Source: Lineus longissimus (Eukaryota; Nemertea; Pilidiophora; Heteronemertea; Lineidae). From it: a stretch of 60,000 bases of DNA. A program made the position numbers and the translations under genes. Of this stretch, positions 12,501 to 27,500 are shown piece after piece (the first letter of the stretch is position 1; every line of letters starts with the position of its first letter). The DNA is taken from NCBI RefSeq assembly GCF_910592395.1, contig NC_088311.1, forward strand, positions 18,604,501 to 18,664,500, in the 5' to 3' direction. The notes under the pieces are model-generated. The model did not search any database and had not been told where the DNA came from. It was given only the letters and a program-made list of their open reading frames with translations.

Positions 12501-15500
12501 AATTATCTTCAATTCTGTAATACGAACAGAGTAAAAACTTTCGAATACGAGTCGTTACCATTATCCCTGGACCCTACGTGCAGAGTGAATAAGGGAAACA
12601 TCGTCGAAAACAACAAGGCTATGCACCGAAGTGTGCTTTTTTTGCAAACGTATTTTCAGAAGTGACAAGTGCGTTGTGGCGGACATGATCGGCGCGGACA
12701 TGATCGGCGCAGCCAAACGGCGGGTGTATAGGGCATAATAGCCCAATCGGGCCAAATAACTCGCCACTGGCATACTATGGGTATATTCTTGCCTCCACTG
12801 AAAACTCTATGCACGTGGCATACTCACGGGTAGTCCAGCTTCACCTGGTCGTCCTGCGGCACCAAGCCTCCCGGCTGCTCCCTGCAAAGAAAAGCATCAC
12901 ACGTGTGAAAGAAAACCAAGATAACCACGACTTCAAGTTCATTTTGACAGTAATCATATTTGGAACACATCCAAAGGGGCAACATTTCACAACAAAACTC
13001 ATGAATGTATTATGTACCGCGAACAGGTATGACTGCCACCAAGAATTCATAGTCCTTATTTATTCTTGGTGTCACTGACCTAGAGTATTGCACAATTCAC
13101 CCTGGAGAATCAATTCCCAACACTGCCGAGCATCTTATCAGGCCTTCCAGTTTGCCGAGCATGCCTGTCCTGGGAAATTGACACGACTGAGGTCATCAAC
13201 AAAAAAATTGTTGGCGTTTCGAAAAGGTTAAACCTTGATTAGTGAGAACGAAAAGTGGAAAAAGCAGACGATCTCGGGTACTTCTCGAAGATGTCGTCTT
13301 AGAATGTTGGCCCTACCTTAAGTCCTCTCGGCCCTTCTGGTCCAGCCCGTCCCAAGGCTCCTGGACGCCCCTGTGGTCCTTCTATACCGGTGACTCCGGG
13401 CATGCCCCTCGAACCCTTGCTTCCCTAAGGAAATACAAGGCGAAATAATAGGCTATAAATGATAGGGACCCGAGGCGTAAGACAACGTGATTTCGTAAAA
13501 AATCACTGTGTTGAACATTGTTATGAAACCGTATAGACGTCTAAATGTCTTTGTAAAACAAACTGTTCGAGGTCGCATCAGGAAACTGGGAATCAAACTC
13601 TAGCAGGGGTTCGCGCACTTGTGACAACCGACCACCTATGTTGTGGTTCGATATACTGATTTGAATGTTAACACTTCTTCCACGCGAACTTTAAAACATT
13701 TTTTGTTGATAATCTAAGTCGATCTTGATTTAATAACCTGTATTTTGATAGCTTTTGAGCACGATGTTTTGAGACATCGACTACAGACACGCAAGTCTAC
13801 AAATTGGAAAAAAAATAATGGTCGCCAATCTGCCTCGATCGATTAGGGATGTCCAAGTATTAGTCACATGACGGGCGGTCCTGAAGTCTCAATGATGTGA
13901 AGATTTGCTACTATCATTCAGTTTTGCGTGGACAATGGGGGAGAGGGATTCTACAAGAACGAGCAATACATCACAACAACAACATCCTGGCGATAGGAGG
14001 GTAGATTTCCTTAAACCGTTTTCCCTTAGAGTACATTCAGTCAACCAAGCCATCTACTTGTGCAAGCCTGTATGACTGTAATGGCTTACCTTTTGCCCGT
14101 TAGTACCAATTTCCCCACGTTCTCCAGGGTCTCCGGGCTGTCCCTGAAATGATAATGAGATTCATGGGATTTTATGCGATAAGGATGTTTTGATTATCGC
14201 ACTGCTCTGCAAAGGCGGGCATGTCATTGTTTCGGTTGAAATCGTAGCCAAGGCATCCTTGTGACTCTGCAGAATTCGAATTCGCGGACACGGCTGTGCT
14301 GTACGATAACATCTAAATATCTTACCTTTCATCTGTGTTGAAGTTTTGATATTTTTGGTCGCATTCAATATCTCGAGTTTAACTCGTAACAGGAAAAAGC
14401 ATACATGCATCATCATGATCATGGGTCCATGGGTCACTGCACATTTTTGTATTGTTTTGTGATCGTTCTTTGGCATTTGAAAATTGTGTGCGTACATGTA
14501 CATGTATAAGTGTTATGATTTCATTACCTACCTTTGGACCCCCTTGACCAGGGGGGCCTGGCACTCCGGGATGCCCTCTCGGACCCTACAGTGAGAAATG
14601 TGATTTTATTTGTGTGAGGAAACATACCGAATACTAGACAAAAAATACACATTTCACCGAAAAATTTCACACTTTTACGAGTTGCAAGTTGACTTTTGTC
14701 AGAGTCCTTTCCAAAATGTGGTTGTAGGGAGTTTTGCAACTTCAATTCAAGTGCAAAAGGACGTCTGCGAAAGGACTCACAACGGAAGTGGACTGTAAGT
14801 GTCATGACCTACTTTTTACCTGGAAAGACATGTCTGCTATGAACTTTTTACCTTGGTCAATATCGAACGCCGAGAAGTTGTGCCATATCTTTGGATGTTG
14901 GTGAACTGAACTGATTTTGTGTAGATAAGTCGAAATCAGAAGGTTTCGAATTATTAAGGAAGGCAGCAATACTATCAAAACTGCGATTATCAGCGAAAAT
15001 GGAGCGTTCGCTCATGCGTTGAATCCGAGAATTCGGACAGGGTACCTACCGGAATCGGCGTGATGCTCTGTAATGACCCTTTGACACTGATGCCATCTAC
15101 TCCCGGCGGCCCCTGCGGTACAGAATAGAAGGAGTACCAAACAATATGAACAAAATACGAACAAAACAGAACGATTTTGGGACAGGCAAAAATGTGCTTC
15201 TTGTCATAATGTGTTAACAGCATTCATCAGTCAAATCGCACTGACAATTCTTAGACTCAAATTTTTCTGAACCTATGATTGTCAGCAATCAATTGGGCTT
15301 GCGCACAAAGTTTATTTCTGAAACAGAAGCTCAAAGTACCAGTAGATGCGTATATAAAAAGGGTTCCACTGTTGGCCTGGGCGTGATTAATGGTAGCGTT
15401 GTGACAGTTCGAGCTGTTACCTTATCTTATCTCTGTCCTATAGTATCACCCTTGGATGGCATTAGTCAAAGCTTGACATTGAAATAAGCGACATTGCTAA

Positions 15501-18500
15501 TAGGCAGCTTTCGCAAACGTTAGGTATACGACGAACGAAGAAATACAAAGGTATGTGCTGTTGTCAAGTTCTGCGCGATTTCATTTAAGATATGCGATTC
15601 TGGTAATCTGCTTTCATACTGAGAAGAATGTGAATTAATTAGGAAAAATCTGCCAGTGCCAAAAATTATCGTCGACAAAATACAATTAGATAGTACTTCG
15701 TACAGAGACCTTCGTGTGACACCATAACGAAACCTGCCGATTGGAAGTAAACCGACTTACCGGTGGTCCCGTCTGCCCGGTTGGACCCGACTGCCCATCT
15801 TGACCAGGGAACCCCTGCAAAAAACGAAGTCAAGCTTACAAAATAATATATGAGCAATTAGGAATGAAGAAACACCAACGATTTGAGACTTTAGAAAAGG
15901 TAAAAACCTTTGCGGCCTCTTTTGAAAGGGCAGTTACTGAAGTCGCCGCGGCGGCGTGGTGCTAGGAGTGCCATACTTCTGACCAAGAAGTCATGCGTTC
16001 GAATCCCTGTCGACCCGCATTAGAGTTTGAAAGTTGTGTTGCTCTTTCGGAGTCAGATGCACGTTCATGACATCATGATGTGCGTGACGCCTCCTAACTC
16101 GTAATTCGTATTTCGCATGGTGCATCTCTTCGTCTTAGCTTTCTGGATCTCGCAAAGTTGTACATTTATAGGAATACATAACTATTCTACAGAGTGACTA
16201 TAGATTGTTGTAGCAAGTGATGGAATGGTCGGAGTATGTCGAGTTCATCACCATTTAAAGAATGATTTGTCTCTATTTAAGAGGATCAGAAATTATGAGT
16301 TAGCAAACTACATTCACCCATTTTGTAACCGATATGTCGGAAATGCACACTCAGCTTTTAGCATCGTACGCATTGCGTGAGTCCCCCCTTCCACAGGCAC
16401 ACGAAGGCCTTTTATTGAGCTACTTACCCTGGGCCCTCGACCACCTGGCGAACCGCGCGTCCCATCATTTCCAGGGTCTCCCTTCTCTCCCTTCTCACCG
16501 TCCCTGCCGGGATTACCAGCCCGGCCTATTTCTCCCTAAAACGAAAGGACAAAACAATTACGAATACATGTCCACATACGTGTAAGAGCATCTAGCTTGA
16601 AATATCAGTGATGTGAGAAATAGTAATAGTATTACATGAACTAGGAACCATTTAATGCGACACTTGCACTGTACCACTAGTCTCAAGAATTGACATTGAT
16701 AACCCAAAAATAGGTGAAAATATAGATTTTTATCAGAAATAAATTCGAGAAAGGACTAGAATTACATATCGACCAGCATCAGCCTCATCATTAACTTCAT
16801 CGTTCATTGCACTATACTCCAACGGCACGCAGCATCCGAAACAGGTGTCTAAAACGTTATCTTTTCCAGGGAGTGTAAATCCTCGCACGAGTACGTATTT
16901 TGAGAAATAGAAATTGACATACCCTCTGACCATCGATTCCTGGGGCACCAGGAGGCCCTGCTGGCCCGATTATCTCCCTGACCTAGAATAAAGACAAATC
17001 TTGAGCATTTGACTTTTCCTGACTATCAACATGATATGTTACAATGTATACTTGTGTCGGTTATGGTTATCATGTACGCCCCGACTCAAAGGGTCATTTC
17101 ACACCATATGTATGCGTCAGGGTCGAGTCGTGTTATGGACCCTGTTTGCGAGAGGACAGTTATTGTATGATTCTCTAGTCAAAGATACTTTCACGGTCAG
17201 TCGCATAATAGTAAAATCCACCTACTTCGCTGGCAGGACCAGCTTGCCCTGGTAATCCTGGTAGACCATCGTTCCCATCATTGCCCTGTGAACACAGAAA
17301 CACAAGTTAATTGGCTATATTGATGATAGCTAAAACATGGAGTCATTGAATTTATTTACCTCAGTATCGCCAAAGACATGAAAGAAGGTGTACACAAAAA
17401 TAAATGTGACCGATTTTGAGCTTAATGTCAATGTGCTCATTACTCGGATAGCATCCAAGTTATGTTGAAGCAGATTCATTGTCGTAGGCTGAAGTTTCGT
17501 CATGCTAGTCCACCGATCTAGTGCTACATTGACAGGATTGATAGTGTGCGAGTTCAAGTTCAAAACTATATAATCTTTTTCGTGTCAGCTACATATAGTA
17601 CCAACATTAGTTTAAAATACCCATTCGTGTTGAATGTACTACATTTTGTACTTACTCGCTCTCCCCTTGCGCCCTTCTCTCCAGCAGCCCCGGTAAAACC
17701 AACAGGACCCTGCAAATCAGCCAGAAAGTTTTAGTGCATATTATGGGAGCCTACAAGTCAGTGTTCTCGGAGATGATGTCTTCTTTATGCCAGTTCTCAT
17801 CAAACAACCTGTTTGAATCATATGTTAGCTTCTGGTATGGCATGGGCGGAAACTGTCCAATTGTAAATATTATAACTTTGATCAATTTATTAATTCTCAC
17901 CAACATCACAACTAACAGTCTCATATACATATGAACATAAACGTACCTTGCCATTGCTCCAAGTGCAGCGAAAACAATGAAAACAATGATTGCTTATCAT
18001 AAGTGATAATAATCCAATCAACTGTCAAATGGTGCTTTGCTTTAAAAAAAGTTCACGGTTTTTGCCAGATTTTGTTTTGGTATTGGAGGCAGATTTACTT
18101 AATACAATATCTAATAACCTTTTGCAATCATATCTTCGATCTCGGTGTTCCTTTATGTAAATGAAAAATACCTTATTTGAAACGGAGATCCTGATGGTTT
18201 GCAGTGGTTATATGACGGACTGCTTTTGTGTTTTCCGCATTACGAGGAGAAAAGAAGAGCCATTGACCAAATAAATCAGTATATTTCTACTTACAATTGT
18301 TCCGTTCACGCCCGGTGGGCCGATTGGTCCTACTGGTCCAGGTTCCCCCTGAAAGAAAAAAGGAAAAGAAAATTCATCTTATCAGCTGATTATAGATTAA
18401 GAATAGAACAAAAGGGAATTTCGCGAATGTTGCGATTTTTAGGTGTACAAACCAGTATATATAAAGGAAAGTCAACAATTACATACATGTATGTTCAAGA

Positions 18501-21500
18501 CTTGTGTGAAGAAACTGAGATGGCATTAGTCAATTTGTATGTTAATAAGATAGCTGGGCGGCTGGCAAAAAAGTCTAGGCCTATTGCCATTTCTTTGTCT
18601 GGATTCAACAGCACATCTCGTATTGCTATTGCCTACTGCCTACTGCCTACTGCCATTTCTTTGTCTGGAATCAACAGCACATCTCGTATTGCCTACTGCG
18701 TACTGCCTACTGCCATTTCTTTGTTTGGAATCAACAGCACATCTCGTATTGCCTACTGCCTACTGCCTACTGCCATTTCTTTGTCTGGAATCAACAGCAC
18801 ATCTCGTATTGCAGAAAATGCACGAGAATCAGAAGAAAAAAACAGCTACTAGGAACTTTCTGCCTAAATCCAAATGTTAAACCGACAGGCCCAACAAATC
18901 ATCGGAATCCGATTCGAAACGTCAAATGTTATTTAAGGGAGGCTAATTCTTTAGTTTTGCTTTGCAGAAACTCTCATGTGCTTACCGGTTTTCCTGGTAA
19001 TCCTGGTTTACCGACTGGTCCGAGAGCACCATCGATACCCTGCAGCAAAGATAAGAAAGTTACACGTGAGGTCTTATCAATACTTTTGCGGCTTTAGCCC
19101 GGATTCCGGAACCATACCCACGAGTTTTGCTGTATCAACTGGTTGTTGTTCTTCATATATGTACACGACGTTCCAATCAAACAGCTTTGTGTTATTTTAC
19201 AAAGCTTGACGTAAGATAAATGGGGGCAATGTATGCACCCTTCGATCACGAGAAAAGATCTACATGTTCAGTCCTTGTCTGAACTAACTTATGTATCAAG
19301 CTATCATGTCGTTGTGGAACAGAAGCTTACGTTTATTCCTGGGGCCCCACGGTATCCCGGCGGGCCCGGTTGTCCTGGCTTACCATCTCTTCCCGTGCGC
19401 CCAATAGGCCCCACGGGTCCAATAGAACCTGGGAGTCCCTGAAGATATGTATAAAGAAGGGTGCGTTAATTTGGTACTAACCTTTCCAATCGCCGACTCT
19501 CTTTCTGTCAAGTTATAAAATTGATAGTTACAATGACCTTCCTGGATACCAAACAACTGCCAACTGATAACTGCATCTGAGCCAGGTTACTCCAAGCTTG
19601 ACTATAGTTCTAGATATATTATATATAGGTAGCAACACCATGAAATCTTGTATAGCCGGATTCTACTGAAGGCGTTTTCCGGCAGCGGTTGCCGCCGTCA
19701 GAAACTATACACACAACTCCAGCTTTTGTTTGATTATTCTAACTACCCATTTGTTGATACTCCCCTTTTCCCGCCAATGCAACCACGTTTATTGACAGGT
19801 ATTTTGAATTACCAAACACCCCCAAATGTGGCTCATAGTTTTCCAGAGGCGGCGACCGCGGCCAAAAGAAATCCTCATATCGGGCCTTAAGCCCGCAGCA
19901 CACTAGCCGCCAACTTTGGCGACAAGAAGCGTTCAGCTGACGCCTCTCGACGCCGAAGTTGGCGGCCAGTGGATCCCGGTCAGAGCACACCTGCCCAGGC
20001 GATTTATTTTTTCACACCAGCCGACGCCATTTTGTTTCCCATATTTGGCACACGCGTCATAATCTATTCATACGAATGAGGTTATGGGAATCCCCATTTC
20101 GTCTCGCATGTCTCAGTGAGTGCAGCGCTGAGGGTTTATGCCTGTTTCGCCTATTCCTGTTTCGCCTATTCCTGTTTCGCCTACAAAATTCCTGTTTCGC
20201 CTATTCCTGATTAGCCTATTCCTGTTCCGCCTATTCCTGTTCCGCCTATTCCTTTTTCGCCTATTTCCTGTTTGGCCTATTTCCTGTTTGGCCTATTTCC
20301 TGTTTCGCCTATTCCTGTTTCGCCTACTTTCCAGTACCCCTACAATAAATCGACTCTCCCACGGGGAACCTCAGGGATGCATGTCCATTTTATGGGGAAA
20401 ATGTGAGGGGACAATTGGATGATGTTAACGATGTGATGACAATTTGACTAATCAAATGCCATCAACTTTGTTAACAAACCATGCCATGACCGTTTTGAAA
20501 GAGTCACCTTGAAAGCGGGGACAGTCCGGAACTTATTTGACCATAGGACCATAGGACCATACTGACACACAGTAAAAACTAATAGATTAAGTAGAGTAAA
20601 GCAGTCGTTTATTTTATGAAAACTGAATTCATGAGTTTTTGATAAAAATACATAATATTGTACATTCTCATAATTATTTGATCAAAATCAGCTGTAAAAC
20701 CCATGTCATAATATACATGTAGGTACAGCACATATAAAGTCAAACAAGGTGGAAAATACATATCATGATATTATGTCAGACAAGGTAACTGATGGCATCA
20801 ACGTAACTCATTATGTCCCTCTCTCCATTGACGTATTGTTCTTTGAGGCGTAACATGCGTTCGTCAATGCGTACATATGTGGCTCTCCTCGGGTTTGGTC
20901 GGTCAGTAAGGGACGGTTCATATTCCTACGTCTGTGGGGAGGTTAGCAATACATTTGAATAGGCGAAACAGGAATAGGCTAAACAGGAATTAGGCGAAAC
21001 AGGAATAGGCTAAACAGGAATTAGGCGAAACAGGAAAAGGCGAAACAGGAATTAGGCGAAACAGGAATAGGCGAAACAGGAATAGGCGAAACAGGAATAG
21101 GCGGAACAGGAATAGGCGAAACAGGAATACACCGCGCTGAGAGGCAACAGGCGAACGAGGTTGACAGAGATAATCAACACTAGGTACCTTGTCTCCAGGT
21201 ACTTTAACCAGAGTTCACACTGGATGACCTACCTGGAGCTGTTCTTTTGTTCTAGGGCGCGATTTTTACTTGACTCGGCAGTTTTGTCAGTTTCTTGTTT
21301 TTAGCCACTGGAAGGCATCGCTTGCTAATTTTTGCACACGCACGCGCACTCCATACAATTACCATTACCATGGTTAACGACCTATAGTGATTACTATTTT
21401 CGTAAGATGCAGAGTAAATCAAATGGGATTTTGTGATCGGAGACCCGCTCGCGAAAGTTCATTCGACGAGGTGCAAAAGCCCCGTAAAATACCTGGGAAC

Positions 21501-24500
21501 AAGGTGCTTAATGAAGATAAGGAAAGTAACCTTGTCCACCCGCTGCATCAAGCAAAGGTATGTCGATCTACGTAAAATCCTACATGCAATGACGCTGCGG
21601 CATAAATTATGCCAAATATGGGAAACAAAATGGCGTCACCTGGTGTGAAAAAATAAATCGCCCTGCCCAGAATCGGCGTCCAGTAGCGTCTTTTCCGCCT
21701 CTTTAGGCTGCCATTTTGAAATCATGTGACATCAAGACGCATACTGATTGGCCATAGCCTCGCCGCCGACGCCAATTCAGGCGGCAATCCGTAGCACACC
21801 TGGCTTCTTCTTGCGTTCAAACGCGGCGACACGCGTCAAAAATCAAACATGTTAGATATTTGGCGTTTAGTTGCGGCAAGTGGCGGCAAGTCACGTTCGC
21901 CGACGCCGTTCGTAGCATACTAGGGATTTTTCAGGCGTTGTTGGCGAAGTTGGCGGCTAGTGTGCTACGGGCTTTAGGAGTTCACGTAAGTCTAGTAATT
22001 TTATATCAAAACAGCACAAAGCGATTTCTAAACTCTTACCATACTGCCATTAATCCCTGGTGGGCCCGCTGGACAAACCGTTTCACAAGCACCCTGCAAT
22101 ATCAGAATAACAACGTGTTACTTTACAATTTTTTTTACTCCACCGGGTACAATACCAGGGAACGATACTGGCCCAATTTCTCTCGTAAAGCCTCGGGGAG
22201 CACACAGACTCTCGGGGAACAGGAAAGGCTACAAGAAAAGTAATAATTTAAGTTCTAAATACTACATAGGTCAATCCACACTCGGTTTGGTGAAGTTTAT
22301 GAAGATACGAAGACTTTTCAATGAATCCTGGCTCTCGAAGGCGAACAGATAGACCTCGACATGCCAAGTTCGTTTTGGCTGTCTATGGTCTTTTGTTCCG
22401 CGAAATTTTACACCAACATGTGCGTTTGCTAGCCAAAATAAAGCCTTATTTTGGCATGTGTGAAGTTGTCTATGTTAATAATGTCGAAACTGGTAGAGAT
22501 AATATACAAAAATTCCCCGAGGTAAGAGGCCCGATAACTCTTGGTTATGGTTTGCACTGATCATGTTTAGAATAATGCCGGCAAGGGCTTTCATCGGGTG
22601 TTGTTAGAAAGTAAATGTTATTTACCCTATTCTCTCCATATCTTGGTGCAGGTGTGTTATTGCCTTCCTGAAAGAAAGCACAAGTGAAATGTGTTCAAAT
22701 TGAGAATGAAGACGTCAAATTCGTTAAGTAACGTGATCCAGCCCAGGCCATTGCCAAATGAATTCGAGTGTCATCCATTATAACGGAATGCCGCTAACAA
22801 CTAATCCAATACAGCGTTCAGCATCCCGTGCAGTGTAATGAGAGAATAAAGAGAAAGTATGTTATGACTAATCGTGATGAAGATAATGCAATGACCATAC
22901 TGCTATATCTATATCTCTGACCTGATATCTGGGAGGTAACCATATATTCATGCATCGGAATTGACCCTAAATTTCTCCATCAAATTGAAATTTATCCATT
23001 CACGAAAATGCCATGTCTTAAACAGCATGTGAGTGAACACACTATGTGCCACGGATACAATGTAAGGGTCTCCATTTGTAATGTAGTTTAAAAGTATTAT
23101 CGAGAAAAAAAATCGTTCCGTAGATTATGACGTTGCATGCGAATTATGATAAATGAGGATGATCTTGGGAATGCAATGACATGATCCGCTTCGTCAGCTC
23201 ATGAATGTATAATTTCTATCAGGGCTTTTCTTGTTAAATGCTGTGCTGCATGCTGTGTAATTAAACTCTTGATTGACGACTTACGCTTGGTAATTCCGAA
23301 CACTTAAAATGCTCCTCTAACGTGACATCGCACTGCATAACCAACCATTGTAGCTCAATCTGAAGTTGGAAAAAGTGTTGTTGTTGATCAAAATAAACAA
23401 GGCGTGATGGAAATGACGATACTGAAAGACTTCTCTGGCTGGATTTATGCATGCGTTATACACTATTAAGCTTCCTTTGACTCGCCAGGTGAAGGGGGAT
23501 CGATGTATACAATGTATATGCATATCGTTAGAAAGCACCTAATGCAATTCAAACTCAAGGTTGGAACCTTTAAGTGACTCTTAAAAAAGATGTTGACATG
23601 ATTTTTCAAATTAACCATACAGTTCCAACAAATCAAAATCACAACGCAAACGCACATTATGTACATATATCATGTATATTGTATTGCAAAAAAACACCTC
23701 GGCCATGTTGGCTAATGCAGTACTGGCTAACTATCGGAATGTTTGACTTTTGACTTTTGCAGTCAGTTGACACGACTTTTTTTAAAGATGACCATACAGC
23801 ACCGTCAAATCAGAATACTAAGACCCATGGTGCTCTCGGTGCTCAAAGCATTCGTCCTGCTCATCCACCATTGCGATATATTGCGACTTCTTTCAAAAAG
23901 CTGCGCACGCTATCAGCAAGTGGTGATAGTCGGCTACGTCACGTACCTCGGCCTTTTTCACCCGCAGGTTCGCTACCAGGGAACCACAATGCTCGAGTGT
24001 ATGCATTGTATCACAGGACCACACAGTTCCTTCCATCGTTAGACCCCGGGCGATCCCTGAGGTCTGAAGACACTGTCCCGGTGTAATGTTTTTGAGTGTT
24101 TCTGTTTTTGAGTGTTTCCCCTCATTGTTTGGGAACGCTCAAAAATAGATTGACAAGTTTTTCTGTGTATCCCCCCTATTGAAAAGTCGTGGTCTCTCTA
24201 GCTGCCTATTGTTTGGAAACACTGACACATGGGGAACAACCACAGATGTTACACCGGGTATCGCCTGGAGACGTATGGTGGCAGGAGCTTCCTTGTGGAG
24301 GTGGCCAGACTTTGGAACAAACTCAGTGTCAATATTCAAAAGGCTGAGACTGTTGGCTGTTTATGACGATGATTTTAAACACTGCATTAGGCAATTCTTT
24401 GGATTTTGCGGAATAGAAATATTAATTTCAATTCAATGTCAATTTCAAGTTATCAGATAAGGATTTTTTAACGCAAATCATATAGTTTATTGTCATTTAC

Positions 24501-27500
24501 TTATCTATGAAGGTTTCATGTCTATGACTCTTGAAGGAAGGGTTTAAATCCACCGAGAAAGAAATTATGTTATGTCCAAAACTCGCGTGACGCCGCCGAT
24601 GGTCACCACTTTCCACAATGGCAATGGTTCAAAACACACAGACCACCCTACCCACCAAGTGAATCAGGTACACACACAGTTAGTGTCGTTTCTCTGAAGA
24701 ACTTACCGGCACGGCTCTCCCTGTGGTCTCTTCCCTTACCATCAGGATGTTACCGTCGATGGCAACTTCTCCTCGGGGTTCGAAAGGCAGCGTCTGTTGT
24801 TGGATACAATCAACAAATAGTGTGGCGTTTCGGGCATCAATGACGAGCGCTATTTTGTGCCATCGCCGATCGAAATACTGAAATATTATTTGCAGAGAAT
24901 CATTAAAAAAATCTCCATAAGGAAAAAAATATTCTGAGGTATGAAAGTTTTTTACGTTTAGAAATACAGGGTTTCTCAAAATAAGTTGACCTTGAGACAG
25001 TGCTTATTTGACCTTGAGACAGTGAGTGTTTAAATGTCATGAGCGTTATTAGTTCATGATTTATTCTTCCAGTGAGGTGGAAGCTCGACACCTTTGATCA
25101 TGTAGTGTAAGCAAAATTCATAAACTACACTTAAAAGACGAAATAAATTAGACTTAGGGCAAAAACTATGTTCTCAAGGGGAACATGTTCACATTTATTT
25201 TCTGTAGTTTTTTGTAACCTTACGTTCGTTCAATAAGTACAGTATATTTTTATCTTATTTTCAGTGCATGTATTTACGGTATGTTTGGTATAAGAACAAA
25301 AAAGCGCCCTTGTTGCTCCTGAATTGGTCGGTGTTGTGTGTGTTTCACAAATTTAGAAGTATTTCCTTGATATTCAGACTGATGCGAAATAAGCTTTTAA
25401 AGAGAGAGAACATGATACTATGATGAGGTCCTATCACCATATTAACATTACATGACACACTTTAGACCATCTCGTAACAAAAGTAGAGAATTTCAAACTG
25501 GAAACAACAGGCCTTATGTTCTACCTCACCTTCTAAACACTATCATAAAATAGCCATAAGAATTACATAGTGAAATAAATGCCCTAAAAGATATGCTTCA
25601 TTCAATGTTAACACAGAAGCATCCAGGGTCAAGTTATAACACTAACAAATAGGAATTGAAGTATAAATGGCTTCTCGTTTCAATAAATCATAATGATTTA
25701 TTGATTTTTCATTTGCTTATAGGTGTTCGCCACCTTTGTGGCCTGGAGACGTCAAGAAAATTGTCCATGCCGTCGCTCTTCAATCTCATGGTTTTCAGTG
25801 AGAAAAGCTGCGACAAACCGGTATGCTGTTGATATTTCTCTCGATAACACCACGACGCTTACAATGTGTCTCACGATGTACAGTTGCGTCAGAGAGACGT
25901 CATTTGTTGACAAAGATATCCATCTATATAAACCATTTTGGTCAAACCTACCTTATCGCCTGTAGTAAAGCTTAACGTCTTGGTACTGAGATCAGATTCG
26001 GTCAACAGTACATCAACCACCTTACGCTGGCCATCAAACTTGACAGCGAACTGGGGCCGCTGCAATGAATCTTCAATCCTTATCAAGTTCCAAGTATCCT
26101 TTCTTGCCCTACTACTCATTCGGAATGTGCTCACGAAGACAAACTTTGTTGGCAGTCCACGTGGGAACATTACCCTACAATGCAACAGTGCATGTGGTAC
26201 ATGTAAGATATACAGACTGAAGCAGAAAAAGGACCAGAACGCGTTTCGAAGTTGAATTATAAGGGACTTGTTGAAAGGTACATCGACCAAAAGATGGCTC
26301 GATGACATATCATATTCATGGTTATATTTGGTAAAATCTTGATGCCTCTCCTTTGTTGGAGGTAGTAATTGTATGTAATAAGATCAAACCAACTGGAAAC
26401 CAAAAACATTGATCTCCGCTATAATCATGTCGTGGAAATTTGGTAAAAGGCATATTTATATTTTGGGAAATTTTCAAGATCAAAACAATATATCATTTCT
26501 GTCTCCCCTAGGTGTTTTTCTGTACTGGTTTTGAAGTTACGCCAGAGTAACACAGTCACTGCTTTTAGAATGGAACGACGGCCTGTGTCGACACTCCCTT
26601 GCAATTGCTCAGACACTCTGAACTTGCTGTGGATAAGATACAGCGTCTAGCTTTTTCTCGGCTCAATCTGTATTCAAACTTTTACAAGAAAACGCGGGTC
26701 ATGTACTGCAAAATGCACTATCTGCAAGTTGCAGGGTAATGCACTTGCCAGTGAAACCCAACAACGACATGTCCGTGAAGAGAACCCTTCGGTTGACACC
26801 AGTGAAAGCGACAAGGCGCTGGTTCGCGCGGTCATCAGGAGTTACACGATGAAACGCCTTTTCATGTGTTTCACATAGCCAAGCGGCTAAAACACTGCTA
26901 GCTAACATAGAATGAGGGCCCGGGTTCGATCCCTGGATTGCATTTCTGGATGAACTAGCGTGGCTTCAAGGAAATAAAATTCTGGCTCGTTACAGTCCTT
27001 TCAATGAGACGCAAACGGAATTGTATTTTGTGCACGTTTCGTCCAAGATTTGTTTGTATCGTGATCACCCTGTCACAGAAACATTTTCCTTGTTTTTTTA
27101 ATCAAATTTATGATGATCAGCATCTAAAGGGTATGTCTGTGTAGTATTGGATTACATCATCTGCATTAGATCCGTTATCCACGAAATATGATACACAAAT
27201 AAGACATTTATAACATTTCTTACGTTGTATACTTCAGCGTTTCTACTATGTGAGAATAATACAATGCATGAGTGTACAGTACATGAAGGGTATACAATGT
27301 AAGAAATGCGTCACTCACATTGATTTACACAGAGGAACAATATACATGTACATGGGTAATACAAGTAAAATGTAACCACTGTAACATAAGCATGAAAAAG
27401 CAGCAGAAGGCACATGCCCATATGCGTGACGTCACATGCATCTCAATGTACTGCCACTATTTTTAGATAATTTTTCGAGCCCCGAAAGAGTGAAGGGCAG

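Larger units (their letters stand above)
19890..21973. mobile_element. Harbinger-type MITE split by a later insertion
   Basis: Target duplication TTA at 19887-19889 and 21974-21976. Ends are inverted: AGCCCGCAGCACACTAGCCG left, and its complement with one or two changes right. Without the nested 1,001-bp element and its 8-bp duplication the unit is about 1,075 bp. A 441-bp relative is at 44066-44506. No transposase could be read in it. It fills most of intron 8. Confidence 0.85.

Noticed and set aside
15050-15112. Start of a fibrillar-type major helix after exon 17, 23 or 29
   Set aside because: First considered because TSPN also occurs in fibrillar types V and XI, but the NC2 cysteine segment, COL1 imperfections and FRIPTR motif fit FACIT type IX better, and no 338-triplet unbroken helix exists.
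18199-18852. 217-codon plus-strand frame
   Set aside because: It crosses collagen exon 11 on the other strand and the 60-bp tandem array, whose length keeps frames open. The repeated peptide is only an echo of the array.
26865-26940. tRNA gene
   Set aside because: A and B boxes are present but the acceptor and anticodon stems do not pair, and the same body follows other copies, so it is a SINE.
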